From Fimisoma sp964619315 (GTDB taxonomy: Bacteria; Bacillota; Clostridia; Peptostreptococcales; Anaerovoracaceae), in assembly GCA_964619315.1 (NCBI GenBank), contig CAZUEH010000006.1, positions 1 through 64,000 of the forward strand: DNA of 64,000 bases. The letters are read 5' to 3'. The translations under genes and the position numbers were made by a program. The notes below the pieces were generated by a model that saw only the letters and a list, made by a program, of their open reading frames with translations, was not told the DNA's origin and searched no databases. Numbering within the stretch: the stretch's first letter is position 1; each line of letters starts with the position of its first letter. This document shows positions 52,171 to 60,899 of this stretch, in pieces.

Positions 52171-53571
52171 ATGCAAGGAATTATAGACTTTTTAGTAGCG
52201 TGTGCGAACTGGTTCTGGGGACTTCCAATAGTTATACTTATTGTAGGCGGAGGATTTTATTTAAGTCTACGTCTAGGTTTCCCACAAATTTCAAAACTTG
52301 GCTATATTTGTTCTCAAACATTTGGTAAAATGTTTGTAAGAGCAGAAGAGGGAAAAATTTCCCCATTTGCCGCTGCATGTTCAGCGCTTGGAGCTTCAAT
52401 CGGAGCTTCCAATATCGTAGGCGTTCCTGTAGCTATCGCTTTAGGAGGCCCTGGTGCAATCTTCTGGATGTGGATCGTTGCACTTGTAGGTTGCTGTACT
52501 AAGTACGTAGAAATCGCTCTATGTATGAAACACAGAACAAAGAATGAAAAAGGAGAATGGGTCGGCGGATCATTCAGCTATGTTAAAGAATTATTCGGCG
52601 GCAAGAAAGCAGGCAAAGCAATTGCTATCTTCTGCGCATTCTTCACAATGATTGCAGGTATACCTTCAATCGCAGCACAAACATTATCAGCTACATCACA
52701 GGTTGCCGTATTCGGAGCGAATGGAACAGTATTTGGTATCATCATCGCAGCAGTCATCGCTCTAATCATATTCGGCGGAATCAAGAGAATTGCAGCTGTA
52801 ATGGAAAAAGCGGTTCCTATTATGGCAGCTATCTACTTGCTAGGAGTATTAATTATCTTAGTTCTTAATGCGGGAGAAATTCTTCCAGCACTAGGAAGCA
52901 TCGTTACTTCTGCATTTACAGGCCATGCAGCAATCGGCGGATTCACAGGCTCCACAATAGCAATGGCTATCAGATGGGGAGCTGCTCGTGGAGTATACTC
53001 CAACGAAGCAGGTTTCGGTTCTGCACCTTCAGCACATGCTGCAGCAGATGTAGACCATCCAATCAGACAAGCAGTTTGGGGTGTTTTCGAAGTAGCTGTA
53101 GATACAATCATCGTATGTACTGCAACAGCTCTATCAGTTTTGGTAACAGGCGTTTGGACAGATCCTGCTGTTGAAGCAGGTGCGTTAGGACAGGCTGCTT
53201 TCCACACAGTATTCGGAGTAGCAGGAGATTACTTCGTTGCAATCTGCGTACTACTATTCGTAATAACAACAATCACAGTAGTTATCTTCTATGATGAAAG
53301 ACAGGCAGAATTCCTGTTCAAAACTACTAAGGCAGGCGTAGCTTGGAGATTTATTGCAATCGCTACAATGATTATCGTAACATTTGGTATGGAACTTACA
53401 ATCATGTACCAATTGATGGATTTCTTCTCAGCGTTGTTCATAATACCAAATATGATAGCAGTTATCTTCTTGGTACCACAGGTTGTGGAATTACAAAAAG
53501 AATTCTTCAACACTCCAGGCAAGTATTACTTAGCTGATGTTGAAGCAAAAAAAGCAGCAAAAAATAAGTAA
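52171..53571 (+). CDS. AGCS-family sodium/amino acid symporter
   Basis: The 466-residue membrane protein is a sodium:alanine symporter-family carrier, with about eleven membrane segments. Family stretches include FYLSLRLGFPQ, ALGASIGASNIVGVP, GGPGAIFWMW and EAGFGSAPSAHAAA. Family members move alanine, glycine or similar amino acids. It ends the sigma-54 operon proper and probably imports the operon's substrate or a related amino acid conjugate. AAAGGAAAAA precedes the ATG. Confidence 0.9.
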   Translation: MQGIIDFLVACANWFWGLPIVILIVGGGFYLSLRLGFPQISKLGYICSQTFGKMFVRAEEGKISPFAAACSALGASIGASNIVGVPVAIALGGPGAIFWMWIVALVGCCTKYVEIALCMKHRTKNEKGEWVGGSFSYVKELFGGKKAGKAIAIFCAFFTMIAGIPSIAAQTLSATSQVAVFGANGTVFGIIIAAVIALIIFGGIKRIAAVMEKAVPIMAAIYLLGVLIILVLNAGEILPALGSIVTSAFTGHAAIGGFTGSTIAMAIRWGAARGVYSNEAGFGSAPSAHAAADVDHPIRQAVWGVFEVAVDTIIVCTATALSVLVTGVWTDPAVEAGALGQAAFHTVFGVAGDYFVAICVLLFVITTITVVIFYDERQAEFLFKTTKAGVAWRFIAIATMIIVTFGMELTIMYQLMDFFSALFIIPNMIAVIFLVPQVVELQKEFFNTPGKYYLADVEAKKAAKNK

Positions 53572-53651
53572 TTGAACTATTAAACAATGAATATACACAC
53601 AATTGAATTCTACCCAGTGTTTGGCGAAGTGCCAGCAAGAAAGTAATTCAA

Positions 53652-53676
53652 AAGCCTCCGGTCTAACCGGAGGCTT
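53652..53676 (+). other. GC-rich hairpin, no T run
   Basis: A 10-bp stem (AAGCCTCCGG with its complement) and a 5-base loop lie between the transporter and CoA-transferase genes. Only GTTG follows, so it is a weak terminator at best and may allow read-through or mark an RNA processing site. Confidence 0.5.
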
Positions 53677-53701
53677 GTTGACAATACAAGGAGGCAGCAA
53701 A

Positions 53702-54898
53702 ATGAGACCGTTAGAAGGAGTAACAGTATTAGATCTTACCCGCGTAGTGGCAGGACCTTATTCAACTATGATTATGGCAGATTTGGGAGCACGTGTAATA
53801 AAAATCGAAAACCCCAAAGACCCAGATTATACCCGAGATTTTGAACCATATTTCGAAGATGAGGATAAGAAGCAAAGTGCTTTTTTTGCTCAATACAACA
53901 GAAACAAAGAAGCCATAACCCTTAATCTAAAAGAAGAAAAAGCAAAAGAAATTTTTAGAGACATGGTGAAAAAGGCGGACATTGTGGTAGAAAACTACAG
54001 AGCGGGAGTTATGGATAAGCTAGGGGTAGGCTATGAAAATCTAAAACAATACAACCCTAAACTGGTATACACAGCAATTTCTGGATTTGGTCAAAAAGGA
54101 CCGTATTCAAAATGGCCTGCCTACGACAATAGCGGTCAAGCTTTAAGTGGACTTTGGTCTCTCAATGGCATGCCAGGAGAGCCTACTAGAATAGGAACAA
54201 TAATAGGAGATTTGGCTGCAACTTTCTTCGGTACAATAGGCACTTTATCAGCATATATCCACGCTCAGAAAACTGGCCAAGGCCAGCTAGTAGACGTGGC
54301 ACAATTAGATTCATCTCTAGCGATAACTGAAACTGCAGTTTCAAATTATACAGTAGGCGGCAAAGTTCAGCAGCCTTTAGGCAATGATCATCCCCTCTGT
54401 AAGCCTTACGGCAAATTTAAAGCTAAAGACGGATATGTTTTCTTTGGCGGATATACAGATCGTTTCTGGAAGACTACTTGTGAGTTCTTTGGTGAACCAG
54501 AGTTACTACAGGATCCAGAAATAGACACTATGCCTAAGCGTTTCAACGATGAAGTTTATAATCGTAGAATTTTACCTAAAATAAACGAATGGTTTGCTAA
54601 GTACACCTGTCAGGAATTGCAAGATGCTTTGGCTGAAAAATTGCCACTTACAGCGATTCATTCTATTGACCAAGTGCTTGAAGACCCACAGCTCAATTAT
54701 CGTGAGATGTTTATAGATTATTGCTATGGCAACGCTCATGGCAAATTATTTGGAACTCCAATAAAACTTAGTGAAACTCCATGTGACACTTCAGGTCCAG
54801 CACCTGAAATTGGTCAGGATAATACAAGTATTTATGATGAGTTCTTGGGTTTAAGCAAGGATGATATAGCAAAACTAGAGGAAGAAGGTGTCCTTTAA
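53702..54898 (+). CDS. Class III (CaiB/BaiF) CoA-transferase
   Basis: The 398-residue protein moves CoA between carboxylic acids through an aspartyl-CoA thioester. It has the N-terminal pattern VLDLTRVVAGPYSTMIMADLG (read in parts), VVENYRAGVMDKLG, the SGFGQKGPYSKWPAYDNSGQA region with the catalytic Asp (D142) and RIGTIIGDLAAT. The start at ATG 53702 has AGGAGG upstream; the frame from 53603 runs through the hairpin and is not real. It overlaps the hydratase gene by one base. Together they could activate and hydrate an unsaturated acid such as 3-methylglutaconate; the true substrate is unknown. Confidence 0.9.
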   Translation: MRPLEGVTVLDLTRVVAGPYSTMIMADLGARVIKIENPKDPDYTRDFEPYFEDEDKKQSAFFAQYNRNKEAITLNLKEEKAKEIFRDMVKKADIVVENYRAGVMDKLGVGYENLKQYNPKLVYTAISGFGQKGPYSKWPAYDNSGQALSGLWSLNGMPGEPTRIGTIIGDLAATFFGTIGTLSAYIHAQKTGQGQLVDVAQLDSSLAITETAVSNYTVGGKVQQPLGNDHPLCKPYGKFKAKDGYVFFGGYTDRFWKTTCEFFGEPELLQDPEIDTMPKRFNDEVYNRRILPKINEWFAKYTCQELQDALAEKLPLTAIHSIDQVLEDPQLNYREMFIDYCYGNAHGKLFGTPIKLSETPCDTSGPAPEIGQDNTSIYDEFLGLSKDDIAKLEEEGVL

Positions 54899-55674
54899 TG
54901 TCAAATATAAGCTACGAAGTAAATGGCGGAATTGCAGTTGTAAAATTTAATAGACCGGAAAAACTAAATACGCTAACTCTCCAAATGTACGAAGACTTGG
55001 GCAATGCCTTTATCAAAGCCCAGGAAGACCCAAACGTTGCAGTATGCATACTAACTGGAGAGGGTGAAAAATCCTTTTGTGTAGGTGCGGATTTGACTGA
55101 ATCAATCCCATATCTTAATCAGGGGCACTATATTGATGAGTGGGATGCAGCACATTTTAAGCATATCAAGATGAATAAGCCTGTTATAAGTGCTATAAAC
55201 GGCATGTGTATGGGCGGAGGATTTGAGATAATGCTGGGAACAGATATACGTGTTGCTTCAAACAAAGCAGTATTTGCCCTACCTGAGGTTTCCTTGGGAA
55301 TAGTTCCAGCAGGAGGAACTCTTGTAAGATTAGCAAGACAAATTCCTTATGTTAAGGCTATGGAATTAATATTGACAGGCGATAAAATCGACGCTCAGAA
55401 GGCGTTGGATTATGGTATTCTTAACTACGTAACAGAGCCTGATCAAGTTATGGATAAGGCTATGGAAATCGCAAGCAAGTTCCTTTCTCTTAGCAGCGTT
55501 GCTGTTCAAACAGCAAAAGAGTCAGTTATAAAGCTAAGAGAAATACCCCTTGAACAGGCTTTTGAAACAGAAGCAATGTTGGGATATAAGGCGTTTACCA
55601 GCGAAGACGCAAAGGAAGGCCTTGACGCATTTTACAATAAGAGAAAACCTGACTTCCCATCAAAGAAGTGGTAA
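54898..55674 (+). CDS. Enoyl-CoA hydratase/isomerase family protein
   Basis: The 258-residue crotonase-fold protein has the oxyanion-hole motifs SFCVGADLTE and INGMCMGGGFE, and both acid-base glutamates of a hydratase (E110 in GGGFE, E130 in LPEVS), 20 residues apart as in the rat enzyme. It is therefore likely an active hydratase and not only an isomerase. It is coupled to the CoA-transferase gene (TAATG) and followed by a terminator. 3-Methylglutaconyl-CoA or crotonyl-type substrates both fit. Confidence 0.9.
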   Translation: MSNISYEVNGGIAVVKFNRPEKLNTLTLQMYEDLGNAFIKAQEDPNVAVCILTGEGEKSFCVGADLTESIPYLNQGHYIDEWDAAHFKHIKMNKPVISAINGMCMGGGFEIMLGTDIRVASNKAVFALPEVSLGIVPAGGTLVRLARQIPYVKAMELILTGDKIDAQKALDYGILNYVTEPDQVMDKAMEIASKFLSLSSVAVQTAKESVIKLREIPLEQAFETEAMLGYKAFTSEDAKEGLDAFYNKRKPDFPSKKW

Positions 55675-55702
55675 TAAAAAAGTACTAAAGAGCGGAGTAA
55701 GG

Positions 55703-55736
55703 GCGGACTATCTGGACAAAAGGTAGCCCGCTTTTA
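55703..55736 (+). terminator. Terminator after the hydratase gene
   Basis: An 11-bp stem with one mismatch and one G-U pair (55703-55713 with 55721-55731) is followed by TTTTATTT. It closes the CoA-transferase/hydratase unit. Confidence 0.75.
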
Positions 55737-55795
55737 TTTGATATTTAGACTATCTGCTAAGCCCCAAAATCCTTGATTCTAAAACCTTACAAACC

Positions 55796-55825
55796 TTGAC
55801 AATCACCCTGATGCCGTTGTAAACT
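55796..55825 (+). promoter_or_regulatory. Promoter of the yczE-like/thrC operon
   Basis: Perfect TTGACA (55796-55801), 18 bases, TAAACT (55820-55825). Confidence 0.55.
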
Positions 55826-55856
55826 GTTAATAGTTTTTTCGCAAAATGGAGGCATC

Positions 55857-56513
55857 ATGATAAAGGAATATACTAAGCGGACAATAAGACTCATATTTGG
55901 ACTTTTTCTCTATGGACTAGGCTCATATATGAGTATTCAAGCCAATGTAGGATTGGCACCATGGGAAGCCCTAAGTATGGGTATTTTTTATAAAACAGGA
56001 ATACTATATGGAGATATAGTAGTATTAACAGGAATCATTATTATAATTATCGATTTTTTCTTAAAAGAGAAAATTGGCTTTGGAACTTTAATCAATGCAA
56101 TACTGATAGGTAAATTTGTGGATTTGTTCAACTTTTGGGAACTAATCCCTAAGATGGAGAACTTTGGAATCGGCGTAGGAGTGTTATTCGCAGGGCAGGT
56201 AGTCATCTGTCTAGCAACATATTTCTATATAGGCGCTGGAATGGGATGTGGTCCAAGAGACGCATTGATGGTAGCTCTCGGCAAGAGAATGCCAAAAGTA
56301 CCTATAGGGGCAGTTAGAGCCATTCTAGAAGGAACTGTATTGTTGCTTGGCTGGATAATGGGAGCCAAAATAGGTGTAGGAACTGTAATAGCCGTTTTCG
56401 GAATTGGAACGATAATGGAATATACATTTAGAATATTGAAATTCGATGTTAAAGCTGTTAAGCATGAAAACTTCGCTGACACTGTACGGCGTTTTAGAGA
56501 GAGGAAAAAATAG
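55857..56513 (+). CDS. YczE/YitT-like integral membrane protein
   Basis: The 218-residue protein has about five membrane segments and family-like stretches: GLFLYGLGSYMSIQANVGLAPWE (read in parts), GIFYKTGILYGD and GAGMGCGPRDALMVALG. Members of the YczE group are widespread in Firmicutes with no firm role; some are proposed exporters. GGAGG lies before the ATG. It is joined to thrC without a gap (the ATG directly follows the TAG). Confidence 0.8.
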   Translation: MIKEYTKRTIRLIFGLFLYGLGSYMSIQANVGLAPWEALSMGIFYKTGILYGDIVVLTGIIIIIIDFFLKEKIGFGTLINAILIGKFVDLFNFWELIPKMENFGIGVGVLFAGQVVICLATYFYIGAGMGCGPRDALMVALGKRMPKVPIGAVRAILEGTVLLLGWIMGAKIGVGTVIAVFGIGTIMEYTFRILKFDVKAVKHENFADTVRRFRERKK

Positions 56514-58022
56514 ATGAAATACGAAAGCACAAGAGGAAGTAAAAATTACAAAACTAGCACTAAAGCTATCATACAAGGGATTGCCGAAGACAAAGGCCTT
56601 TATGTTCCGGCGCAAATACCAGCATTGCCTCTTTCTGTAGAGGAAATGAAGGGAATGACTTACCAACAGATAGCTTATGAAGTGATACATTCGTATTTCG
56701 ATGAATATAATGACGAAGAAATGTGGGCATGTATCAATGGTGCTTATGACAGCAAGTTTGAAGCAACTGATGTCGTTCCACTAAAAAAGGCAGGAAAAGC
56801 ATGGTTCTTAGAATTGTACCACGGCAAAACTGCTGCATTTAAGGATATGGCACTGTCTATACTCCCATACTTGATGACTACAGCTTGTCACAAAGAGGGA
56901 GAAAAGAACAAAATTTGCATCTTGACTGCAACATCTGGAGACACTGGTAAAGCAGCTTTAGAAGGCTTTGCTGGAGTAGAGGGAACAGAAATCATCGTTT
57001 TCTATCCGAAAGATGGAGTAAGTCAGGTTCAGCAAAGACAGATGGTTTCTCAAGAGGAATCTAACACTCATGTATTTGCTATCGAAGGCAATTTTGATGA
57101 TGCTCAAACAGGTGTCAAAAAAATATTTGCAGACGACCAAATAAAAGAAAAATTGGCGGCTATGGGAATTAAACTTTCATCTGCCAATTCAATCAATATA
57201 GGAAGACTCGTACCACAAGTGGCATATTACGTTTATAGCTACGTTAAAATGGTAGAATCAGGAGCTTTAAAACAAGGCGATCCAATGAATGTGGTTGTAC
57301 CTACAGGAAACTTTGGTAACATTTTGGCTGCTTACATGGCAGGTAAGATGGGAATACCAATGGGCAAATTGATTTGCGCATCTAACGAAAACAAAGTTCT
57401 TACAGACTTCTTGCGTACAGGTGTTTATGATGCAAGAAGAGATTTCCACCTTACTAATTCACCATCTATGGATATACTCATTTCAAGCAACCTGGAAAGA
57501 TTGATTTATCTTTTAGGTGATAGAGATGGAGATGCGGTATCACAGTGGATGGAATCATTGGACAAGGAAAAAACCTATCAGGTTTCAGACAAAGTTAAAT
57601 CTGAACTTGAGAATTTTTATGGCGGCTTCTGCACAGAAGAAGAAACCCTTGACACTATTGCAAAACTTTGGAAAGAAGAAAACTATCTTACTGATACTCA
57701 CACTGCAGTTGCATATAAAGTATATGAAGATTACCTTAAGGAAACTGGCGATCAGACACCTACAATAATTGCATCAACTGCTAGCGCATATAAGTTTGCA
57801 GAAAGCGTAGCAGAAGCTTGTGGGCTTGATCAAGGCAAAGTTAGAGTGTTGACAGGATGTAATAATGAACCTGACGGATTTGACTACGTTAAAGCTCTTG
57901 AAGCAGCTACAGGAGTCGACGTTCCTACAGGTCTAAAGAACCTTGAATCAAGACCAGTAATTCATAAGGGAATATGCAAAAAGGATTCTATGGCTGAAAC
58001 CGTTTTGGAGGTTCTAAAATAA
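56514..58022 (+). CDS. thrC: Threonine synthase
   Basis: ThrC converts O-phosphohomoserine to threonine using PLP. The 502-residue protein is the long type found in yeast and many anaerobes: YESTRGSKN at the start, ELYHGKTAAFKDMAL with the PLP lysine, ATSGDTGKAALEGFAG, SINIGRLVPQVAYYVYSY and PTGNFGNILAAYMAG. All motifs are intact. No other threonine gene is adjacent. The DUF3267 gene follows with no gap. Confidence 0.96.
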   Translation: MKYESTRGSKNYKTSTKAIIQGIAEDKGLYVPAQIPALPLSVEEMKGMTYQQIAYEVIHSYFDEYNDEEMWACINGAYDSKFEATDVVPLKKAGKAWFLELYHGKTAAFKDMALSILPYLMTTACHKEGEKNKICILTATSGDTGKAALEGFAGVEGTEIIVFYPKDGVSQVQQRQMVSQEESNTHVFAIEGNFDDAQTGVKKIFADDQIKEKLAAMGIKLSSANSINIGRLVPQVAYYVYSYVKMVESGALKQGDPMNVVVPTGNFGNILAAYMAGKMGIPMGKLICASNENKVLTDFLRTGVYDARRDFHLTNSPSMDILISSNLERLIYLLGDRDGDAVSQWMESLDKEKTYQVSDKVKSELENFYGGFCTEEETLDTIAKLWKEENYLTDTHTAVAYKVYEDYLKETGDQTPTIIASTASAYKFAESVAEACGLDQGKVRVLTGCNNEPDGFDYVKALEAATGVDVPTGLKNLESRPVIHKGICKKDSMAETVLEVLK

Positions 58023-58643
58023 ATGAAAAAGGCCGGAACTGACGTGGGGAATAGCACTTCATTTGCATATGAAACTCTACCTACAAATTATAACCTTTAT
58101 AAAAGAATAGACTTAACTGCAGAAAAACGCATTATGACATTGTTATGTATATGGACTATAATTGCAATCGTTGCCATGATAGTTCCAATGTTGTTTTTGC
58201 ATCCACTTAAAAATGCGGTGGATATGCCAATAGGGCAAATTATATTTTGTGTAGCGGCAATGATCGTAGGCCTTATTGTTTATATTTTTCTTCATGAAGG
58301 AGTTCACGGCATATTTATAAAGCTTTTTACAGGCACTAATGCGTCTTTTGGAATGGATCTAAAAAACGGAATGGCGTATGCAGGAAGCACTTGGTATTTC
58401 AAAAAATGGCCCTATGTGATAATTGCCCTTGCACCACTGGTGATATGGGGTATAGCGTTAGCCATTTTGCTCAAAGATATACAGGAAAGTTACTTTTGGT
58501 ATTTGTATGCCATACAGATTTTCAACGTTATAGGTGCCGCCGGTGATTTGTATATAACTTGCGAAATAGCTAAAATGCCAAAGAATGTGTTGGCATTTGA
58601 CAGCGGTACTGCAATGGACTTTTATTGTGAGGTATCAAAGTGA
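58023..58643 (+). CDS. DUF3267 zincin-like membrane protein
   Basis: The 206-residue protein has four membrane segments and the metalloprotease-like motif HEGVH at residues 91-95 (the usual HExxH), inside a membrane helix as in site-2-type proteases. The DUF3267 family is annotated as a putative zincin peptidase, but no substrate is known. It starts right after the thrC stop and its own stop overlaps the moeA start, tying an amino acid gene to the molybdenum operon. Confidence 0.83.
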   Translation: MKKAGTDVGNSTSFAYETLPTNYNLYKRIDLTAEKRIMTLLCIWTIIAIVAMIVPMLFLHPLKNAVDMPIGQIIFCVAAMIVGLIVYIFLHEGVHGIFIKLFTGTNASFGMDLKNGMAYAGSTWYFKKWPYVIIALAPLVIWGIALAILLKDIQESYFWYLYAIQIFNVIGAAGDLYITCEIAKMPKNVLAFDSGTAMDFYCEVSK

Positions 58644-59845
58644 TGCAAATTGAACAATGCCTTGAAAAGGTTTTATCAGTAATAAAGCCTATAGTAGACA
58701 CAGAAATAATTCGCATAGAAGAATGCTGCGGTAGGGTTTTAGCAGAAGACATTGTAGCTCCTATAGGAGTGCCTGAGTTTAATCGCTCTGCTATGGATGG
58801 ATATGCTGTGTTTTCACAGGACACTGCAGGTGCGACTAAAGAAAAACCATTAGAGCTTACAGTAGTAGAAAAAATATTTGCAGGAGATTATCCTCAAATA
58901 ACATATAAAAAAGGTACTTGTGTACGTGTAATGACAGGTGCTTATATACCTGATGGGTATGATTCTGTTATTAGACAAGAAGACACAGATTACGGAACAA
59001 ATACAGTTCGCATATATAAGGGAACTAACACCTTTGAAAACTACTCTAAGGCGGGAGAGGATATAGCTATTGGGACTCTTGTACTCAAGGATAATACCAC
59101 ACTGACATACTTGCATACAGGCATACTCGCAAGTCTTGGAATAGATAAGATTTCCGTAAGGAAAAAAGCAAAGGTAAGCATCATTTCCACAGGAAGTGAA
59201 TTGATGAATCCTGGCGAAAAATTGGAGCCAGGCAAGATATATGGTAGCATAGGGCACATGCTCTCTAGTGCAATAAGAAATCAGAACTTTAATGTAACTA
59301 TGAACAAATTGTGCGGGGATGATTCGGCAGAGGCCATGACACTTCTTAAAGAAGCAATAGAAGAGTCTGATTTTGTCATAACCACTGGAGCTGTATCGGT
59401 TGGAAAAAGAGATTTCATGCCAGCCATGCTCAAAGAAGCAGGCGCCACGATTCTTTTTCAAGGAGCAGATATTCAACCGGGAACGCCTACGATGGCATCA
59501 CTCCTAGAGGGCAAAGTGATACTCAGCCTTTCGGGGAATCCATATGCAGCATTAGCTAACTTTGAAATATATTTCTGGGAGGCTATGGCTAAGATGACAG
59601 GGATGGACTGCTTAAAACCGCTGATAGAAACAGTTGAGTTGGCAGATTCCTATAACAAGATAAATAAAAGAAGACGGCTTATAAGGGCAAAAGTTGTAGG
59701 GAGCAAAGTTTACCTTCCAACAGAGAGTCATGCTGCCTCAGTTATAAATAATATGACGGATTGCAACTGTTTTATAGACCTTGAAGCAAAGCGAGCAGTA
59801 AAAATAGGCGACAAAGTTACCATTAGGCACATAAAAGGACTATAG
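58643..59845 (+). CDS. moeA: Molybdopterin molybdenumtransferase MoeA
   Basis: MoeA inserts molybdate into adenylylated molybdopterin. The 400-residue protein has FNRSAMDGYAVFS, the cofactor-site GAYIPDGYDSVIRQED, the MoCF domain (STGSELMNPGEKLEPGKIYGS, TTGAVSVGKRDF) and LSLSGNPYAALANF. I use ATG 58643, which overlaps the previous stop (TGATG) and follows GAGGT; GTG 58640 is possible. It opens a run of molybdenum cofactor and transport genes with little or no spacing. Confidence 0.93.
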   Translation: MQIEQCLEKVLSVIKPIVDTEIIRIEECCGRVLAEDIVAPIGVPEFNRSAMDGYAVFSQDTAGATKEKPLELTVVEKIFAGDYPQITYKKGTCVRVMTGAYIPDGYDSVIRQEDTDYGTNTVRIYKGTNTFENYSKAGEDIAIGTLVLKDNTTLTYLHTGILASLGIDKISVRKKAKVSIISTGSELMNPGEKLEPGKIYGSIGHMLSSAIRNQNFNVTMNKLCGDDSAEAMTLLKEAIEESDFVITTGAVSVGKRDFMPAMLKEAGATILFQGADIQPGTPTMASLLEGKVILSLSGNPYAALANFEIYFWEAMAKMTGMDCLKPLIETVELADSYNKINKRRRLIRAKVVGSKVYLPTESHAASVINNMTDCNCFIDLEAKRAVKIGDKVTIRHIKGL

Positions 59846-59846
59846 T

Positions 59847-60899
59847 ATGAAAATCAGCATAGGTATTTTGGCCGGTGACAAAGGTTACGGCAAAGGCATA
59901 AGCGATACTAAACTGAAGATAGTCAATAGAAGCACCATATCAAAACTAACCAAGGAATTGGGAGAGTTGGGGCAGGTGTTTATTGCTGCGGCTAAGGAGC
60001 AAGATTACCTTGATCTTGACTCCACAATTTTGCAGGATGGCCACAAAAACATAGGACCGATTGAGGGCTTATATAACATTGTCTCTAATGCTGATTATGA
60101 ATATATATTTGTGTGCGGGGCAGATATGCCCAAAGTTTCAAAAGAATTAGTTGAATACATGTCTGAGTTTGTTTGCTCGGATTATGATTGTTATTGCCTA
60201 ACGGACGACAATAATATTCAACCACTGTGCGCTATTTACTCCAAGTCCATGTTGCCGAGTATAGAAAAGGCGATTGAAAATGGCAACTATAAGCTGATAG
60301 ATTTATTAAAAGAAACAAGAACTAAATATATAAAGTTAAAGTTTACAAGATTTGAAGATAATACAACAAAGAATATAGTTGTTAGACAGCCAGCCAAAGA
60401 GAACAAGCCTATGGCGGTATTTTGCGTTAGCGGATGCAAAGATACGGGCAAGACAGGACTCATGGTTAAGTTGATAAATGAGTTTATTAGAGAAGGTTAT
60501 TCGGTCGGTACAATCAAACATGATGGGCACGAATATACCATGGACCATGCAGGGACGGATTCCTATAGGTTTTCCCAAGCTGGTGCCGTAGCAAGTGTGA
60601 TTTTTTCTGACAGTCAGTTTTCTGCAAACATAAAAGAGCGGAAGACAATTGAAGAAACTATTCAATACTGCGAAGGCGTAGATGTGGTGATAATAGAGGG
60701 AATGAAGAATTCTTCATATCCCAAAATAGAAATGCTCAGTCAAGGAAACGCAAGTAACTGCGATTCAAAAACTTTGATTTGCCAAGTGACCGACACACAA
60801 TCTCCAAAATATGAAGGAATTCCAACATTTAATTGGAATGACATAGAGGGGATTTTTTCATGCATAAAAAAATATTTCAAGTTGGAGAAGATGATATGA
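59847..60899 (+). CDS. MobA-MobB fusion, MGD biosynthesis
   Basis: The 350-residue protein joins an N-terminal MobA-like nucleotidyltransferase (residues 1-180) to a C-terminal MobB GTPase (about 187-345). MobB is normal: SGCKDTGKTGL Walker A (196-203), GTIKHDGHEYTMDHAGTDS and VIIEGMKNSSYPK. In MobA the GTP-binding loop, normally LAGGxSxRMGxDK, is degenerate (ILAGDKGYGKGISDTKL), while the metal-binding GADMP (91-95) is kept. It may use another nucleotide or be weak. It overlaps the next gene by four bases. Confidence 0.85.
   Translation: MKISIGILAGDKGYGKGISDTKLKIVNRSTISKLTKELGELGQVFIAAAKEQDYLDLDSTILQDGHKNIGPIEGLYNIVSNADYEYIFVCGADMPKVSKELVEYMSEFVCSDYDCYCLTDDNNIQPLCAIYSKSMLPSIEKAIENGNYKLIDLLKETRTKYIKLKFTRFEDNTTKNIVVRQPAKENKPMAVFCVSGCKDTGKTGLMVKLINEFIREGYSVGTIKHDGHEYTMDHAGTDSYRFSQAGAVASVIFSDSQFSANIKERKTIEETIQYCEGVDVVIIEGMKNSSYPKIEMLSQGNASNCDSKTLICQVTDTQSPKYEGIPTFNWNDIEGIFSCIKKYFKLEKMI

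Noticed and set aside
53652..53676. Hairpin after the AGCS transporter as a strong terminator
   Set aside because: It lacks a T run, so it is listed only as a hairpin of uncertain role.
58850..59476. 208-codon - strand frame opposite moeA
   Set aside because: moeA is clearly coding on the + strand with all motifs. The antisense frame has no ribosome site and its product looks like a shadow translation.
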